NCBI RefSeq assembly: GCF_002298975.1
Contig: NZ_DBMV01000045.1
Coordinates: 238,999-302,998 of the forward strand
Source: Ralstonia sp. UBA689
GTDB taxonomy: Bacteria > Pseudomonadota > Gammaproteobacteria > Burkholderiales > Burkholderiaceae
Direction: 5' to 3'
Length of the DNA stretch: 64,000 nt
The notes under the pieces were generated by a model, which saw nothing but the letters and a program-made list of their open reading frames with translations, was not told where the DNA came from and searched no databases. Made by a program: the position numbers and the translations under genes. Every line of letters starts with the position of its first letter. Position 1 is the stretch's first letter. This document shows, piece after piece, positions 8,787-17,283 of this stretch.

Positions 8787-9926
8787 ATGAACGACAAACG
8801 CAAGATTCAGGTGCTGTGCATCGACGATTCCGCACTGATCCGCAGCATCCTGAAGGAAATCATCAACAGCCAGCCCGATATGGAAGTGGTGGGCGTGGCG
8901 CCGGACCCGATCATCGCGCGCGACCTGATCAAGCAGACCCATCCGGACGTACTCACGCTGGACGTCGAAATGCCGAAGATGGACGGCCTCGACTTCCTGG
9001 AAAAGCTCATGCGCCTGCGCCCGACGCCGGTGGTGATGATCTCGTCGCTGACCGAGCGCGGCTCCGAAGCCACGCTGCGCGCGCTGGAGCTGGGCGCGGT
9101 GGACTTTGTCGCCAAGCCCAAGCTGGGCATGCGCGACGGCATGAACGAATACGCCGACCAGATCGCCGACAAGATCCGCGCGGCGGCCCGGGCCAAGCTT
9201 CGGCCCCGCACAGCGGCACCTGCCGTCGCGCCTGCGCCGACGCACGCCGCACATGTTCGCGCAGAACCCGGGACAGCTCCGCATATGAGTGCTCCGGCCG
9301 CTCTGGCCACCCCCGCGCGTACCCATTTCTCGTCGACGGAAAAGCTCATCATCGTGGGGGCTTCCACCGGCGGCACCGAGGCCATCAAGGATTTCCTGCT
9401 GGAGATGCCGCCCGACTGCCCCGGCATCCTGATCGTGCAGCACATGCCGGCCGGCTTCACCACGTCGTTCGCCAAGCGGCTGGACGGCCTGTGCCGCATC
9501 CGCGTGAAAGAGGCGGTGCACGGCGAGCGCGTGCTGCCCGGCCACGCCTACATCGCCCCGGGCGACATGCACCTGTCGCTGGGCCGCAGCGGCGCCAACT
9601 ACGTCACCGAACTGGACCAGGGCCCGCCGGTCAACCGTCACCGCCCGGCGGTGGACGTGCTGTTCCGCTCTGCCGCGCGCAACGCCGGCGCCAACGCGCT
9701 GGGCGTGATCCTGACCGGCATGGGCAAGGACGGCGCGGCCGGCATGCTGGAAATGCGCAACGCAGGTGCATATAACGTCGCTCAGGATGAGGCGTCGTGC
9801 GTGGTCTACGGCATGCCCAAGGAAGCCGTGGCCCACGGCGGCGTGCACGAGGTCCTGCCGCTGTCGCAGATCGGCCCGCACGTGCTGGCCAAGCTGTCGG
9901 CCCATGGTCGTGTGACTCGTGTGTAA
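8787..9926 (+). CDS. cheB: Chemotaxis methylesterase/response regulator CheB
   Basis: CheB removes receptor methyl groups when phosphorylated by CheA. In the 379-residue protein the receiver domain (1-125) has acidic residues DD at 13-14, phosphoacceptor Asp59 in LTLDVEMPKMDG and the lysine in FVAKPK. An Ala/Pro linker (about 140-180) leads to the esterase domain with catalytic Ser193 (GASTGG), His219 (QHMPAGF) and the aspartate in LTGMGKDGAAGM. Length and domain order are those of the standard family. It lies between cheD and cheY in one operon. Confidence 0.96.
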   Translation: MNDKRKIQVLCIDDSALIRSILKEIINSQPDMEVVGVAPDPIIARDLIKQTHPDVLTLDVEMPKMDGLDFLEKLMRLRPTPVVMISSLTERGSEATLRALELGAVDFVAKPKLGMRDGMNEYADQIADKIRAAARAKLRPRTAAPAVAPAPTHAAHVRAEPGTAPHMSAPAALATPARTHFSSTEKLIIVGASTGGTEAIKDFLLEMPPDCPGILIVQHMPAGFTTSFAKRLDGLCRIRVKEAVHGERVLPGHAYIAPGDMHLSLGRSGANYVTELDQGPPVNRHRPAVDVLFRSAARNAGANALGVILTGMGKDGAAGMLEMRNAGAYNVAQDEASCVVYGMPKEAVAHGGVHEVLPLSQIGPHVLAKLSAHGRVTRV

Positions 9927-10075
9927 CGTATAACGTGCAGGTCCGGTGGTTGCGGGGCGCAGCAGTTGGGCGCCCTGCGGCGTTCCAGCGCTCAAGAAAC
10001 GGCTCCAGGCGCCGATAACACTGCCAAGGTAGTCCCGAAACCCCCCAATTCAGTTAGTTTGCGGAGATTGTGTCC

Positions 10076-10480
10076 ATGGACAAGAGCCAGTTCCGATTCC
10101 TCGTCGTCGACGATTTCCCGACGATGCGCCGGATCGTGCGTAACCTGCTCAAGGAACTCGGTTTTTCCAACGTCGACGAGGCCGAAGACGGTGCTGCCGG
10201 CCTGGCCAAGGTCAAGGAGGGCCGGTTCGATTTCGTGATTTCGGACTGGAACATGCCGAACATGGATGGCCTGCAGATGCTGCAGAGCATCCGCGCCGAT
10301 GCCAACCCCATCATCAGCAAGCTGCCCGTGCTGATGGTGACGGCCGAAGCCAAGAAGGAAAACATCATTGCCGCTGCCCAGGCCGGCGCCAACGGCTATG
10401 TGGTCAAGCCGTTTACCGCCGCCACGCTGGACGAGAAGCTGGGCAAGATCTTCGAGAAGATGGAAAAAGCGGGGGCGTAA
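10076..10480 (+). CDS. cheY: Chemotaxis response regulator CheY
   Basis: Single-domain receiver of 134 residues that binds the flagellar switch when phosphorylated and reverses rotation. Asp12/Asp13, phosphoacceptor Asp57 (ISDWNMP), Thr90 and Lys112 (VVKPF) are all present, as in enteric CheY. The ATG at 10076 is preferred to GTG 10070 because it sits at normal distance from GGAG (10063-10066). The stop overlaps the first base of the cheZ start (TAATG), a sign of coupled translation. The 149-base gap after cheB has no clear terminator. Confidence 0.96.
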   Translation: MDKSQFRFLVVDDFPTMRRIVRNLLKELGFSNVDEAEDGAAGLAKVKEGRFDFVISDWNMPNMDGLQMLQSIRADANPIISKLPVLMVTAEAKKENIIAAAQAGANGYVVKPFTAATLDEKLGKIFEKMEKAGA

Positions 10481-11151
10481 TGAGCGAAATGCATGATGGT
10501 GCTCACCCTGGCGCCCTCGCGAGCGCAGCCGAAAGCGTCAACCCGGCCGACATGCCGGAAATGCTCCAGCGCATTGGGCATCTCACGCGCATGCTGCGCG
10601 AGAGCATGCGCGAGCTGGGCCTGGACAAGGGTGTGGAGAAGGCTGCGTCGGCCATCCCCGATGCGCGCGACCGCCTGAACTACATCGCCAACATGACCGA
10701 GCAGGCGGCCACCCGCGTGCTCAACGCCATTGACGCGGCCCGCCCCGTGCAGGATGCACTCGAATCCGACGCCGAGGCGCTCGTTACCCGCTGGCAATCG
10801 TGGATGGACCGCCAACTGGGTGATGAAGAAATTCGCGATCTGGTCGGCCAGACCAACGGCTTCCTGCGCAGCGTCCCGCAAAAGACGCGCGACACGAACC
10901 AGCAGCTCATGGAAATCCTGATGGCCCAGGATTTCCAGGACCTGACCGGCCAGGTGATCAAGAAGGTGCTGGATGTTGTCCAGCTCATCGAGAGCCAGCT
11001 TGTCGGCATCCTGCTCGACAATGCGCCGGAACATCTGCGCGTGGAAGTGGGGTCGACGCTGCTCAACGGCCCGCAGATCAATCCGGATCATCCGGACGTG
11101 GTCGCCAACCAGGAACAGGTCGACGACCTGCTGGAAAGCCTGGGGTTCTAA
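10480..11151 (+). CDS. cheZ: CheY-P phosphatase CheZ
   Basis: CheZ speeds the loss of phosphate from CheY-P. The 223-residue helical protein carries the signature AQDFQDLTGQVIKK, in which Asp154 and Gln158 match the residues that bind and position the attacking water in enteric CheZ. The extreme C-terminus QVDDLLESLGF matches the amphipathic CheY-binding helix. It is the last gene of the che operon; a convergent acyltransferase begins 100 bases downstream, and no intrinsic terminator with a T-run is visible in that gap. Confidence 0.95.
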   Translation: MSEMHDGAHPGALASAAESVNPADMPEMLQRIGHLTRMLRESMRELGLDKGVEKAASAIPDARDRLNYIANMTEQAATRVLNAIDAARPVQDALESDAEALVTRWQSWMDRQLGDEEIRDLVGQTNGFLRSVPQKTRDTNQQLMEILMAQDFQDLTGQVIKKVLDVVQLIESQLVGILLDNAPEHLRVEVGSTLLNGPQINPDHPDVVANQEQVDDLLESLGF

Positions 11152-11251
11152 ATCTGCATTGCTGCGGGCCCTGCGCCCTCGCTTGGCGCGGGCACCGGCA
11201 TTTGTCCACTTGGTCCGCCACAGGCGGGCGGCCGTGTCTGGTCGACGTGCC

Positions 11252-12268
11252 TCAGTGGTTCCCTAGCGCGGCTTGGGCCAGCATGGCTTCGATCTGCGCA
11301 TCCTTTTCCTCCCAAAGCTGCGCAAGCCAGCGGTGAAACTCGCTGCGGAACGCCGCATCGGCGGTGTAGTCGCCCGCGCAGAGGCCGGCTGGGATGGGCA
11401 GTTCGCGGATGTGCACCATCACGCGGCCAGCCCGGCCGCTCGCCAGCGTCCAGAAGCTGGGCGTGCCATCCGGATAGGCAATGCTGACGTCCAGCAGCGC
11501 CTGGAATTGTTCGCCCATGGCGTTGAGCGCCAGGGCCATCGCCCCAGCCTTCGGCTTGAGCAGATGGCGGTATGGTGACGACTGCTCCCGATGCTTGGCC
11601 GCGGTGTAGCGCGTGCCCTCTGCAAAATTCATGACGCTGGTGGGCACGTGGGCAAACTTGGCGCAGGCGCGCCGCGTGGTATCGCGATCTTGATCGCGCA
11701 GTTCCGGATGCTTGCGCAATGTCGAGCGCGAGTGCCTGCGCATGAACGGAAAATCCAGTGCCCACCAAGCCAGTCCGATCACAGGTACATAGATCAACTG
11801 CTGCTTGAGGAAGAACTTCAGCAGCGGTATGCGCCGGTTCAACACGCGCTGCAGCACGAAGATATCGACCCAGGAGCGGTGGTTGCAGTTGACGAGGTAC
11901 CAGCCGGCGTAGCGCAAATCACTGACGCCTTCCACGCTCCAGGGCTCGCGTTGCAGTAGGCCGATCCACACGTCGTTGCAACTGATCCAGCTTGTGGCGA
12001 TGCGATTGAGCAGCGGGTCGATCCGCCGCCGTACCGCTGCCGCCGGCACAAGCAGCTTGAACAAGGCGAGCAGGAACAGCGGCATGCTCCAGAACACGGT
12101 GTTGAGTGCCAGCAAGAGCAGACTGAGCAGTCCCAATCCGCAGGCCTGTAGCGAGCGGATCAACGGTGTGTTTGGCGTAGGCGGCGGCGATGAAGGCCGC
12201 GTGGGTTCGGATATCGAGGGCACGATGGCGCGTCTGGACCGGGATGGGTTGATATTAGGCATGACCAA
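11252..12268 (-). CDS. Lysophospholipid acyltransferase, PlsC/YihG type
   Basis: Membrane acyltransferase that moves a fatty acyl chain to a lysophospholipid or similar acceptor. The 338-residue protein has a hydrophobic N-terminal segment (about residues 38-75), the catalytic NHRSWVD (HX4D motif), and the substrate-binding FAEGTRYT with a later KAGAM stretch. This arrangement, with C-terminal sequence FHRWLAQLWEEKDAQI, resembles YihG-type enzymes. The exact acceptor is not predictable. It is convergent with cheZ and unrelated to chemotaxis. An ATG six bases further in is an alternative start. Confidence 0.85.
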   Translation of the reverse strand: MVMPNINPSRSRRAIVPSISEPTRPSSPPPTPNTPLIRSLQACGLGLLSLLLLALNTVFWSMPLFLLALFKLLVPAAAVRRRIDPLLNRIATSWISCNDVWIGLLQREPWSVEGVSDLRYAGWYLVNCNHRSWVDIFVLQRVLNRRIPLLKFFLKQQLIYVPVIGLAWWALDFPFMRRHSRSTLRKHPELRDQDRDTTRRACAKFAHVPTSVMNFAEGTRYTAAKHREQSSPYRHLLKPKAGAMALALNAMGEQFQALLDVSIAYPDGTPSFWTLASGRAGRVMVHIRELPIPAGLCAGDYTADAAFRSEFHRWLAQLWEEKDAQIEAMLAQAALGNH

Positions 12269-12634
12269 CAGTGTCGTGCAGACGTTGTCGCGATGCCTTG
12301 GCCTGCATCAGGAAACATGATGCCTCGAAGCATCGGCGTCGAACATTCTGCCTTGCTCGATGGCTCGCGACGCTGATGGTGACGGCATGCGCGGCGGCGT
12401 GGCAACTTGCGGCGATGACACGACCTGGGCGGATCTTGCAGGCGATCAGAAGGATGCCAAGAGCCGTGATATCCCAATGGTATTTCCCTGCCCGCCGTAG
12501 GGACGTTTGCACCTTATAACGGCTCACAAAGCCTTGCCCTGATTGGCGTCAAGGCTTGAAGCGGCATTCATTCCTACCATGGTCATGGCCTCTTGGCGCC
12601 ACTGTTCTCACTCCTTTTGATTTGAGGTATCGAC
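12269..12634. other. Intergenic region between divergent genes
   Basis: These 366 bases separate the acyltransferase from the cytochrome gene and must hold both promoters. An inverted repeat AAGCCTTG/CAAGGCTT (12529-12536 and 12550-12557, 13-base loop) lies 78 bases before the cytochrome start and could be an operator. No Anr/FNR box or other known site was seen. Short open frames here have poor composition and no homology I recognise. Confidence 0.4.
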
Positions 12635-13054
12635 GTGCTCATACGACCTATCACCATTGCTGCCCTTGTGGGGTTCACCTTGCTGACGGCATGCAGCAAA
12701 AACGAAACTGCTTCGGCAGCCTCCACCGTCGCTGCGCCCTCTGCAACTGTGGCTGCAGCGCCCGCACCGGCGCAAGCAACGCAGGCCGCCGCCGGCGGTG
12801 TCGAGAAGGGAGAGAAGGTCTATAAGTCCACCTGTGCGATGTGCCACGGCACCGGTGCCGGCGGCGCGCCGATGTTCAAATCGAAGGACGATTGGGCCCC
12901 TCGCATCGCGCAGGGCAAGGACACCCTTTACGATCACGCGCTGCACGGCTTCACGGGCAGCAAGGGTACGATGCCCGCGAAAGGCGGCAACGCATCGCTC
13001 AGCGATGACGACGTGAAGGCGGGGGTGGATTACATGACGTCGAAAGCGACGTAA
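12635..13054 (+). CDS. Lipoprotein cytochrome c (c5-like, single haem)
   Basis: Small electron-transfer protein of 139 residues. The N-terminus is a lipoprotein signal with lipobox LLTAC (Cys20), followed by an Ala-rich linker and one haem site CAMCH; a later methionine in GTMPAKGGN is the likely sixth ligand. The fold matches short cytochrome c5-type proteins. The start is GTG with GAGGTA about five bases before it. It lies next to the nitrous oxide reductase block, so it could feed electrons to that pathway, but that is inference from position. A terminator follows. Confidence 0.85.
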   Translation: MLIRPITIAALVGFTLLTACSKNETASAASTVAAPSATVAAAPAPAQATQAAAGGVEKGEKVYKSTCAMCHGTGAGGAPMFKSKDDWAPRIAQGKDTLYDHALHGFTGSKGTMPAKGGNASLSDDDVKAGVDYMTSKAT

Positions 13055-13078
13055 CGACATCGCCCTCGGGCAGGTATG

Positions 13079-13107
13079 ACGGCGCTCCTGGTGAGCGCCG
13101 TTTGTTT
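13079..13107 (+). terminator. Rho-independent terminator after cytochrome gene
   Basis: ACGGCGCTC/GAGCGCCGT forms a perfect nine-pair stem with a five-base loop, followed by TTTGTTT. It ends the cytochrome transcript. The stem also abuts the stop codon of the convergent gene ending at 13106. Confidence 0.8.
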
Positions 13108-13456
13108 ATGCTTGCAACAGCGGGTCGACCAGCACGGCATCAATCACGGCGCGCACGTTGGCCCAGGGCTCCGCGCTCGGGTGGGTCAGGCGATCTTCGC
13201 GCAGTACGTCCGACGCATCGTGCAGATGGTTCGGGAAGGTGGCAAGGGTGCGATGCAGCGGCGCGGTGTCGATGCGTAATTGCGCATCGCCCCAGCGCCA
13301 CGCGATCGCGTATTCCGACGCAGCGGGGTAACGCAGCTCGAGCAGAACGCCGTTGTTGAGCGAGACCAGCAAGGCGTCCTGGCACAGCGTCGGGGGTTCA
13401 GCCAACACCGCACCGTAGTGCGCTTCCAGTGCCTCTTTGAGATCGAGGTGGTGCAT
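13106..13456 (-). CDS. Small protein, possibly DUF6516/TumE-like
   Basis: This 116-residue protein starts MHHLDLKEALEAHYG and has a central beta-rich part (ALLVSLNNGVLLELRY, YAIAWRWGDAQLRID) followed by LATFPNHLHDASDV. The FPNHLH segment recalls the histidine motif of DUF6516/TumE-type toxins, but I could not confirm membership. The partner gene begins only two bases upstream on the same strand. Two short co-transcribed genes with no other neighbours of related function are consistent with a toxin-antitoxin pair; that is a hypothesis. Confidence 0.6.
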   Translation of the reverse strand: MHHLDLKEALEAHYGAVLAEPPTLCQDALLVSLNNGVLLELRYPAASEYAIAWRWGDAQLRIDTAPLHRTLATFPNHLHDASDVLREDRLTHPSAEPWANVRAVIDAVLVDPLLQA

Positions 13457-13458
13457 GA

Positions 13459-13728
13459 TCAGCCTCCCATGCGCGCCAGCAGCGCCTTCAGTTCAGCGGT
13501 GACGTCTTGCCTGGCGGTAGCAAGCGCGAGTGAGCCGAGGTAATGCTCATAGGCCGGATGCTCCGGCAAGTCCGCCGCCGCGATACGCGCCAGCAGATCA
13601 CCTTCGTCGTTCACCCCATAGGGTTCGAGCAGCTTGCGCCGGATTTCCCGCAACTCGTAGGACAGGCGGCTGAGCTGCTCCATCTGAACAGCATCATCGG
13701 GCGGTAGATTGGCAAAGTAATCGATCAT
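13459..13728 (-). CDS. Small helical protein, partner of downstream gene
   Basis: An 89-residue, acidic, mainly helical protein (MIDYFANLPPDD..., then LSYELREIRRKLLEPYGV and HPAYEHYLGSLALATARQDV). No DNA-binding motif is obvious. It is separated from the following gene by two bases, so they are surely co-transcribed. If the second gene is a TumE-like toxin this would be the antitoxin. I do not recognise the family with confidence. Confidence 0.6.
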   Translation of the reverse strand: MIDYFANLPPDDAVQMEQLSRLSYELREIRRKLLEPYGVNDEGDLLARIAAADLPEHPAYEHYLGSLALATARQDVTAELKALLARMGG

Positions 13729-13747
13729 TTCGTGTTCTCTGGGGCGG

Positions 13748-14287
13748 TTACATCTGGTGGTCTTTCAGTACGCCACCGTCGAGCTGCGCCATTTGGGGCG
13801 TAATTTCATTGAACTTGTAAACCTTGCCGCCTTGATGCATGGCGAAGGCGTCGGCATCGGCCTGCGTGGCAAAGGACGCAAATGTGGCGCCCATCGATCC
13901 GCGCGCCTTCGATCCGACCACGTAGAACGCGGTGCGGGCGTCGATCCAGTGGCCCTGCGGCGTGTTCCAGTCTGTCTTGGCCATGTCTTGCACGTACATG
14001 GCGAGCATGTGTCGCTGTTGTTCGGGGCGCAGCACGATCGAGAACAGCTCGATGGTGTCGCAGAAGAAGTCGGGGCCGCCTTTGTCATACAGAATCTGCG
14101 CCTTCGGGCCGGGGAAGTCGGCCACCGTCATGCCGTCGAGGCTGCAGGGTGTGTCGCGAGTGAGTTCGACCGGATCAGGCGTGGAGGTGGCGCTTTGGCA
14201 ACCGGCCAGGACGATTGCGGTAGCGAACAGGGCTGTGCGCACACGGCGGCGCAGAGTGGATACGGAAGGTTGCAGGGTGGGTTTCAT
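13748..14287 (-). CDS. nosL: Copper chaperone lipoprotein NosL
   Basis: NosL is an outer periplasmic lipoprotein that supplies Cu(I) for the CuZ site of nitrous oxide reductase. The 179-residue protein has a lipoprotein signal ending VLAGCQ, the conserved CSLDGMTV, then QILYDKGGPDFFCDT and a C-terminal domain with VVGSKARGSMGATFASF. The start at 14287 overlaps the nosY stop as ATGA; an upstream start at 14302 is possible. It is the last gene of the nosZRDFYL unit. Confidence 0.93.
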   Translation of the reverse strand: MKPTLQPSVSTLRRRVRTALFATAIVLAGCQSATSTPDPVELTRDTPCSLDGMTVADFPGPKAQILYDKGGPDFFCDTIELFSIVLRPEQQRHMLAMYVQDMAKTDWNTPQGHWIDARTAFYVVGSKARGSMGATFASFATQADADAFAMHQGGKVYKFNEITPQMAQLDGGVLKDHQM

Positions 14288-15111
14288 TTGCGGAATCTCC
14301 ATGCGGCCACGGCGAGCGGGGCGACGATCCAGGCGGTCATGAGGGAGCCGAGCACGAGCGGGTCGGCCATGCGCTCGGGGAATACGGTCGCCAGACCGTA
14401 GAGTGTTCGGACTTCGTCAAAGCTGAAGATATTGAGGATGCGGAAAATGTCTGCCGGATTCAGCAGCATCAGGTAGGGCAGGGCGTCCGATCCCAGCTTT
14501 CCGCCCGTGGCGATCAGTGCCCCGAGAAGCAGCAGATCGAATACCAGCACGAAGAAGAACCACAGCGCGATGGCGACACCGCTTGCGCGCGTGCGGTCGG
14601 CGGCGACGACGGACACCAACAGGGCCAGGCTCAGGAAGGCCATGCCCAGCAGCACCGAACTGAGCATGAAGCCGGCGTAGTGATACATGGCCGCGAGTGG
14701 TAGCTTCACGGCCAACAGTATCCCGACCACCCCAAAGCCGACGACCGTGGAACACGCAAGCGCGGCCGCCAGGCCGAGGTATTTGCCAAGCAGCAATTCG
14801 ACACGGGTGAGCGGCATGGAAAGCAGCAGGTCCAGCGAGCCGCGTTCGCGCTCGCCCACGATCGCGTCAAAGCCGAGAATCAACGCAATCAGCGGTACGA
14901 GATAAATCACCAGGCTGACCAGGCTGGCGATCGTGACTTCCATGCCGCGCAGCCCGACTTCGCCTTGCTGTGCCGCGCCGAAGTAGGCGATCACCAGCGC
15001 AAACGCCGTCAATACGGTGGTCACGGCCAGCACCCATCGGTTACGGATGCGGTCGTGGAATTCCTTGGCGATGACGATGCCGATCTGCCGGGGTTCGAGC
15101 GTCAATTGCAT
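14284..15111 (-). CDS. nosY: ABC transporter permease NosY
   Basis: Membrane part of the NosDFY transporter needed to mature the copper-sulphur centre of NosZ. The 275-residue protein has about six hydrophobic helices and the typical lead IGIVIAKEFHDRIRNRWVL and GERERGSLDLLLSMPLTR, the coupling region of NosY/YhaP-like permeases. The ATG at 15111 is chosen because it starts nine bases after the nosF stop and gives the standard N-terminus; the frame is open upstream only inside nosF. Confidence 0.93.
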   Translation of the reverse strand: MQLTLEPRQIGIVIAKEFHDRIRNRWVLAVTTVLTAFALVIAYFGAAQQGEVGLRGMEVTIASLVSLVIYLVPLIALILGFDAIVGERERGSLDLLLSMPLTRVELLLGKYLGLAAALACSTVVGFGVVGILLAVKLPLAAMYHYAGFMLSSVLLGMAFLSLALLVSVVAADRTRASGVAIALWFFFVLVFDLLLLGALIATGGKLGSDALPYLMLLNPADIFRILNIFSFDEVRTLYGLATVFPERMADPLVLGSLMTAWIVAPLAVAAWRFRK

Positions 15112-15119
15112 GGGCGGCC

Positions 15120-16028
15120 TCAAGCAGGTTGGCCAAGGAGCACGTCCTCGAGCGAGGGTTCGCGCAATTGCAGGTCGGCAAGTGTCGCGCCGAGCGTGGA
15201 TAGGGATTGCAGCAATGGCATCTTCGCCTGCCGTGGGCACAGCACCGTGGCGCGCGATCCATCCATGTGTAGTTCGCATCCTGGCGCGGCCGCGAGCGCG
15301 CGCCGCAGGGCGGGCTCGGCATGTTCAGGGCCGCCCGTCAGCCGCAGGTCGAACCACAGCGGCAGGGCCATCGATTCGCGCAATGATTGCACCGTGCCCT
15401 GCGCATGCACGCGTCCGTTTTTCATGATCGCCAGGCGGCCCACGCGCTCCTGGATTTCCGACAGGATGTGCGAGGTCAGCACGATGGTCACGCCCTGCGC
15501 CTGCAGTTCGCCCAGGGTGCGATAGAAGTCGCGAATCCCCTGCGGGTCCAGGCCGTTGGTGGGCTCGTCAAGGAACAGGAGTGTGGGCTGGCCGAGCAGG
15601 GCCTGGGCGAAACCCAGGCGCTGGCGCATGCCCTTGGAGTAGCCGCGCACGCGGCGGTTTGCGGCATGGGTCAGCCCCACGCGTTCGAGCACGCGAGCGC
15701 AATCCGTTCGCGGCGCGCGCTTGAGCGCAGCGAAGAATTCCAGCGTTTCCTGGCCAGTCAGGTTGTCGTAGAACACCACGTTTTCCGGCAGATAGCCAAC
15801 GTTGCGCCGCACCGACCGGAAGGTGCCACCGCGCATGGGCTGGCCCCCGATGCGCACGTCACCCGCGGTGGGCGCCTCCAGGCCCAGGAGCATCTTGAAC
15901 AACGTGCTCTTGCCTGCGCCGTTGTGGCCGATCAGGCCGAACAGCTCGCCAGAATGCACCGTCAGGCTCACGTCCGCCACGGCTTCGATCTCGCCGTAGC
16001 GCTTCACCAGTTGCCTCGCTTCAATCAT
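15120..16028 (-). CDS. nosF: ABC transporter ATPase NosF
   Basis: ATP-hydrolysing subunit of NosDFY. The 302-residue protein has Walker A GHNGAGKST, the signature SKGMRQRLGFAQALL, Walker B LLFLDEPTNGLDP and the switch histidine in VLTSHILSE. A roughly 85-residue C-terminal domain follows, as is usual for NosF. The start overlaps the nosD stop by eight bases, and nosY begins nine bases after its stop, so the three subunits are made from one message. Confidence 0.94.
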   Translation of the reverse strand: MIEARQLVKRYGEIEAVADVSLTVHSGELFGLIGHNGAGKSTLFKMLLGLEAPTAGDVRIGGQPMRGGTFRSVRRNVGYLPENVVFYDNLTGQETLEFFAALKRAPRTDCARVLERVGLTHAANRRVRGYSKGMRQRLGFAQALLGQPTLLFLDEPTNGLDPQGIRDFYRTLGELQAQGVTIVLTSHILSEIQERVGRLAIMKNGRVHAQGTVQSLRESMALPLWFDLRLTGGPEHAEPALRRALAAAPGCELHMDGSRATVLCPRQAKMPLLQSLSTLGATLADLQLREPSLEDVLLGQPA

Positions 16029-17283
16029 GCTTGTTCACCCACGCGCGCCAATCATTGCCCCGTGGACGCATGCGGGGGCTGGCGTCGACCACACTGGGCG
16101 AGCGCAGCAGCGGGAATTGCTCCGAGATCAGCTTCAACGTCTGTACCGCGGGGCTATTGAGCAGCAGCTTGGCGCTCGGAAAGCGCCACAACAGCCGGTC
16201 CATCAGATCGCTTGCGCGATAGGGCACGTCGCCACGGCCGTCGCCGTTGCGGTCCCATCCGGCATAGTTGCTCCAGTAGTTGCCGCTGCGCCCGCCCCAG
16301 GGCTCGTCGCGTGTGGCAACGTAGCGCACCTGTTCCTGGTTATCGATGAAATCGTTACCGTCCACTTTGTTGTGAATGGACCCGGCCCATACGTGCATGC
16401 CGACCGTATTGCCGATGACGAGGTTGTTGCTTAGCACGTTGTATTCGGCGTCGTAGACGAAGAAGCCGCGCAGGTTTCCGGACACGACGTTGTCTTCAAT
16501 GACCGAATCCTGGATGGTGCGCAGCATGATGCCGTGGTCGGTGTTGCCCCAGGCGCGGTTGCCGCGCACGATCTGGCGGCGCGTCATCATGAGCGCCAGG
16601 CCGCCGCGGTTGTGGTAGGACTCGTTGCCCTCCCACACGTTGTCGTTGGAGTTCATGTAGTGCGTGCCATAGCGCACGTTGTGAATGCGGTTGGCACGAA
16701 ACAGTGCGTGGTGCGAGACATCGACATAGATGCCGTCACGCGAAAAACTGATCTCGTTGCCGTCGAGCTGCGCACCCGTCGTGTTGTAGAGCTGGATGCC
16801 GTTGCCGCGCTGGGCGGAAGGGTAATCGCGCTTGCCGGCAATCACGTTGCCCACGATGCGCACATCCTTCACGCCCTCGATCCACAGGCCGAACAGGTTG
16901 TAGGTGAGCTCGCAGTGTCTGACCGTGGCGCGATCGGCGCCGGGTTGGATGTAGATGCCGGCGTTCTGCGCGCCGAGGTCGTCGCCGCTGTCGCTGACGA
17001 TCAGGCCATCGATCGTGACGTCCGGCGACGTGACGCGGATCACGTCGCCGACAAGGCCGCCGCTGATGGTGGGGCGGTCGATGCCTACCAGGGCCAGTGG
17101 TTTGTCGATCCGGACCGGGCCTTGATACCGCCCGCGCTCGATGACGAGGGTGTCCCCTGCATGCGCGAGCGTGACCGCCTGCGAAATCGAACTGCCGGCA
17201 TGCACGCGAACCTCTGCACCGCAGGCCGCAGTGCAGACCAGCAGTGCCGAGATCGCGCAGAAGAGGCGGTTCAGTACAGCCAT
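16021..17283 (-). CDS. nosD: Periplasmic copper-site maturation protein NosD
   Basis: NosD is a periplasmic right-handed beta-helix protein that works with NosF/NosY on NosZ maturation. The 420-residue protein starts with a signal peptide (MAVLNRLFCAISALLVCTAA) and contains many parallel-beta-helix turns, for instance TIDGLIVSDSGDD, NGIQLYNTTGAQLDGNEIS and GHTH-like NTDHGIMLRT. The frame is open far upstream, but the ATG at 17283 gives a good signal peptide and a 13-base overlap with nosR. Confidence 0.93.
   Translation of the reverse strand: MAVLNRLFCAISALLVCTAACGAEVRVHAGSSISQAVTLAHAGDTLVIERGRYQGPVRIDKPLALVGIDRPTISGGLVGDVIRVTSPDVTIDGLIVSDSGDDLGAQNAGIYIQPGADRATVRHCELTYNLFGLWIEGVKDVRIVGNVIAGKRDYPSAQRGNGIQLYNTTGAQLDGNEISFSRDGIYVDVSHHALFRANRIHNVRYGTHYMNSNDNVWEGNESYHNRGGLALMMTRRQIVRGNRAWGNTDHGIMLRTIQDSVIEDNVVSGNLRGFFVYDAEYNVLSNNLVIGNTVGMHVWAGSIHNKVDGNDFIDNQEQVRYVATRDEPWGGRSGNYWSNYAGWDRNGDGRGDVPYRASDLMDRLLWRFPSAKLLLNSPAVQTLKLISEQFPLLRSPSVVDASPRMRPRGNDWRAWVNKHD

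Noticed and set aside
12271..12519. 82-codon plus-strand frame before the cytochrome gene
   Set aside because: No ribosome site, Arg/Cys-rich with no homology, and it lies in the promoter region of divergent genes.
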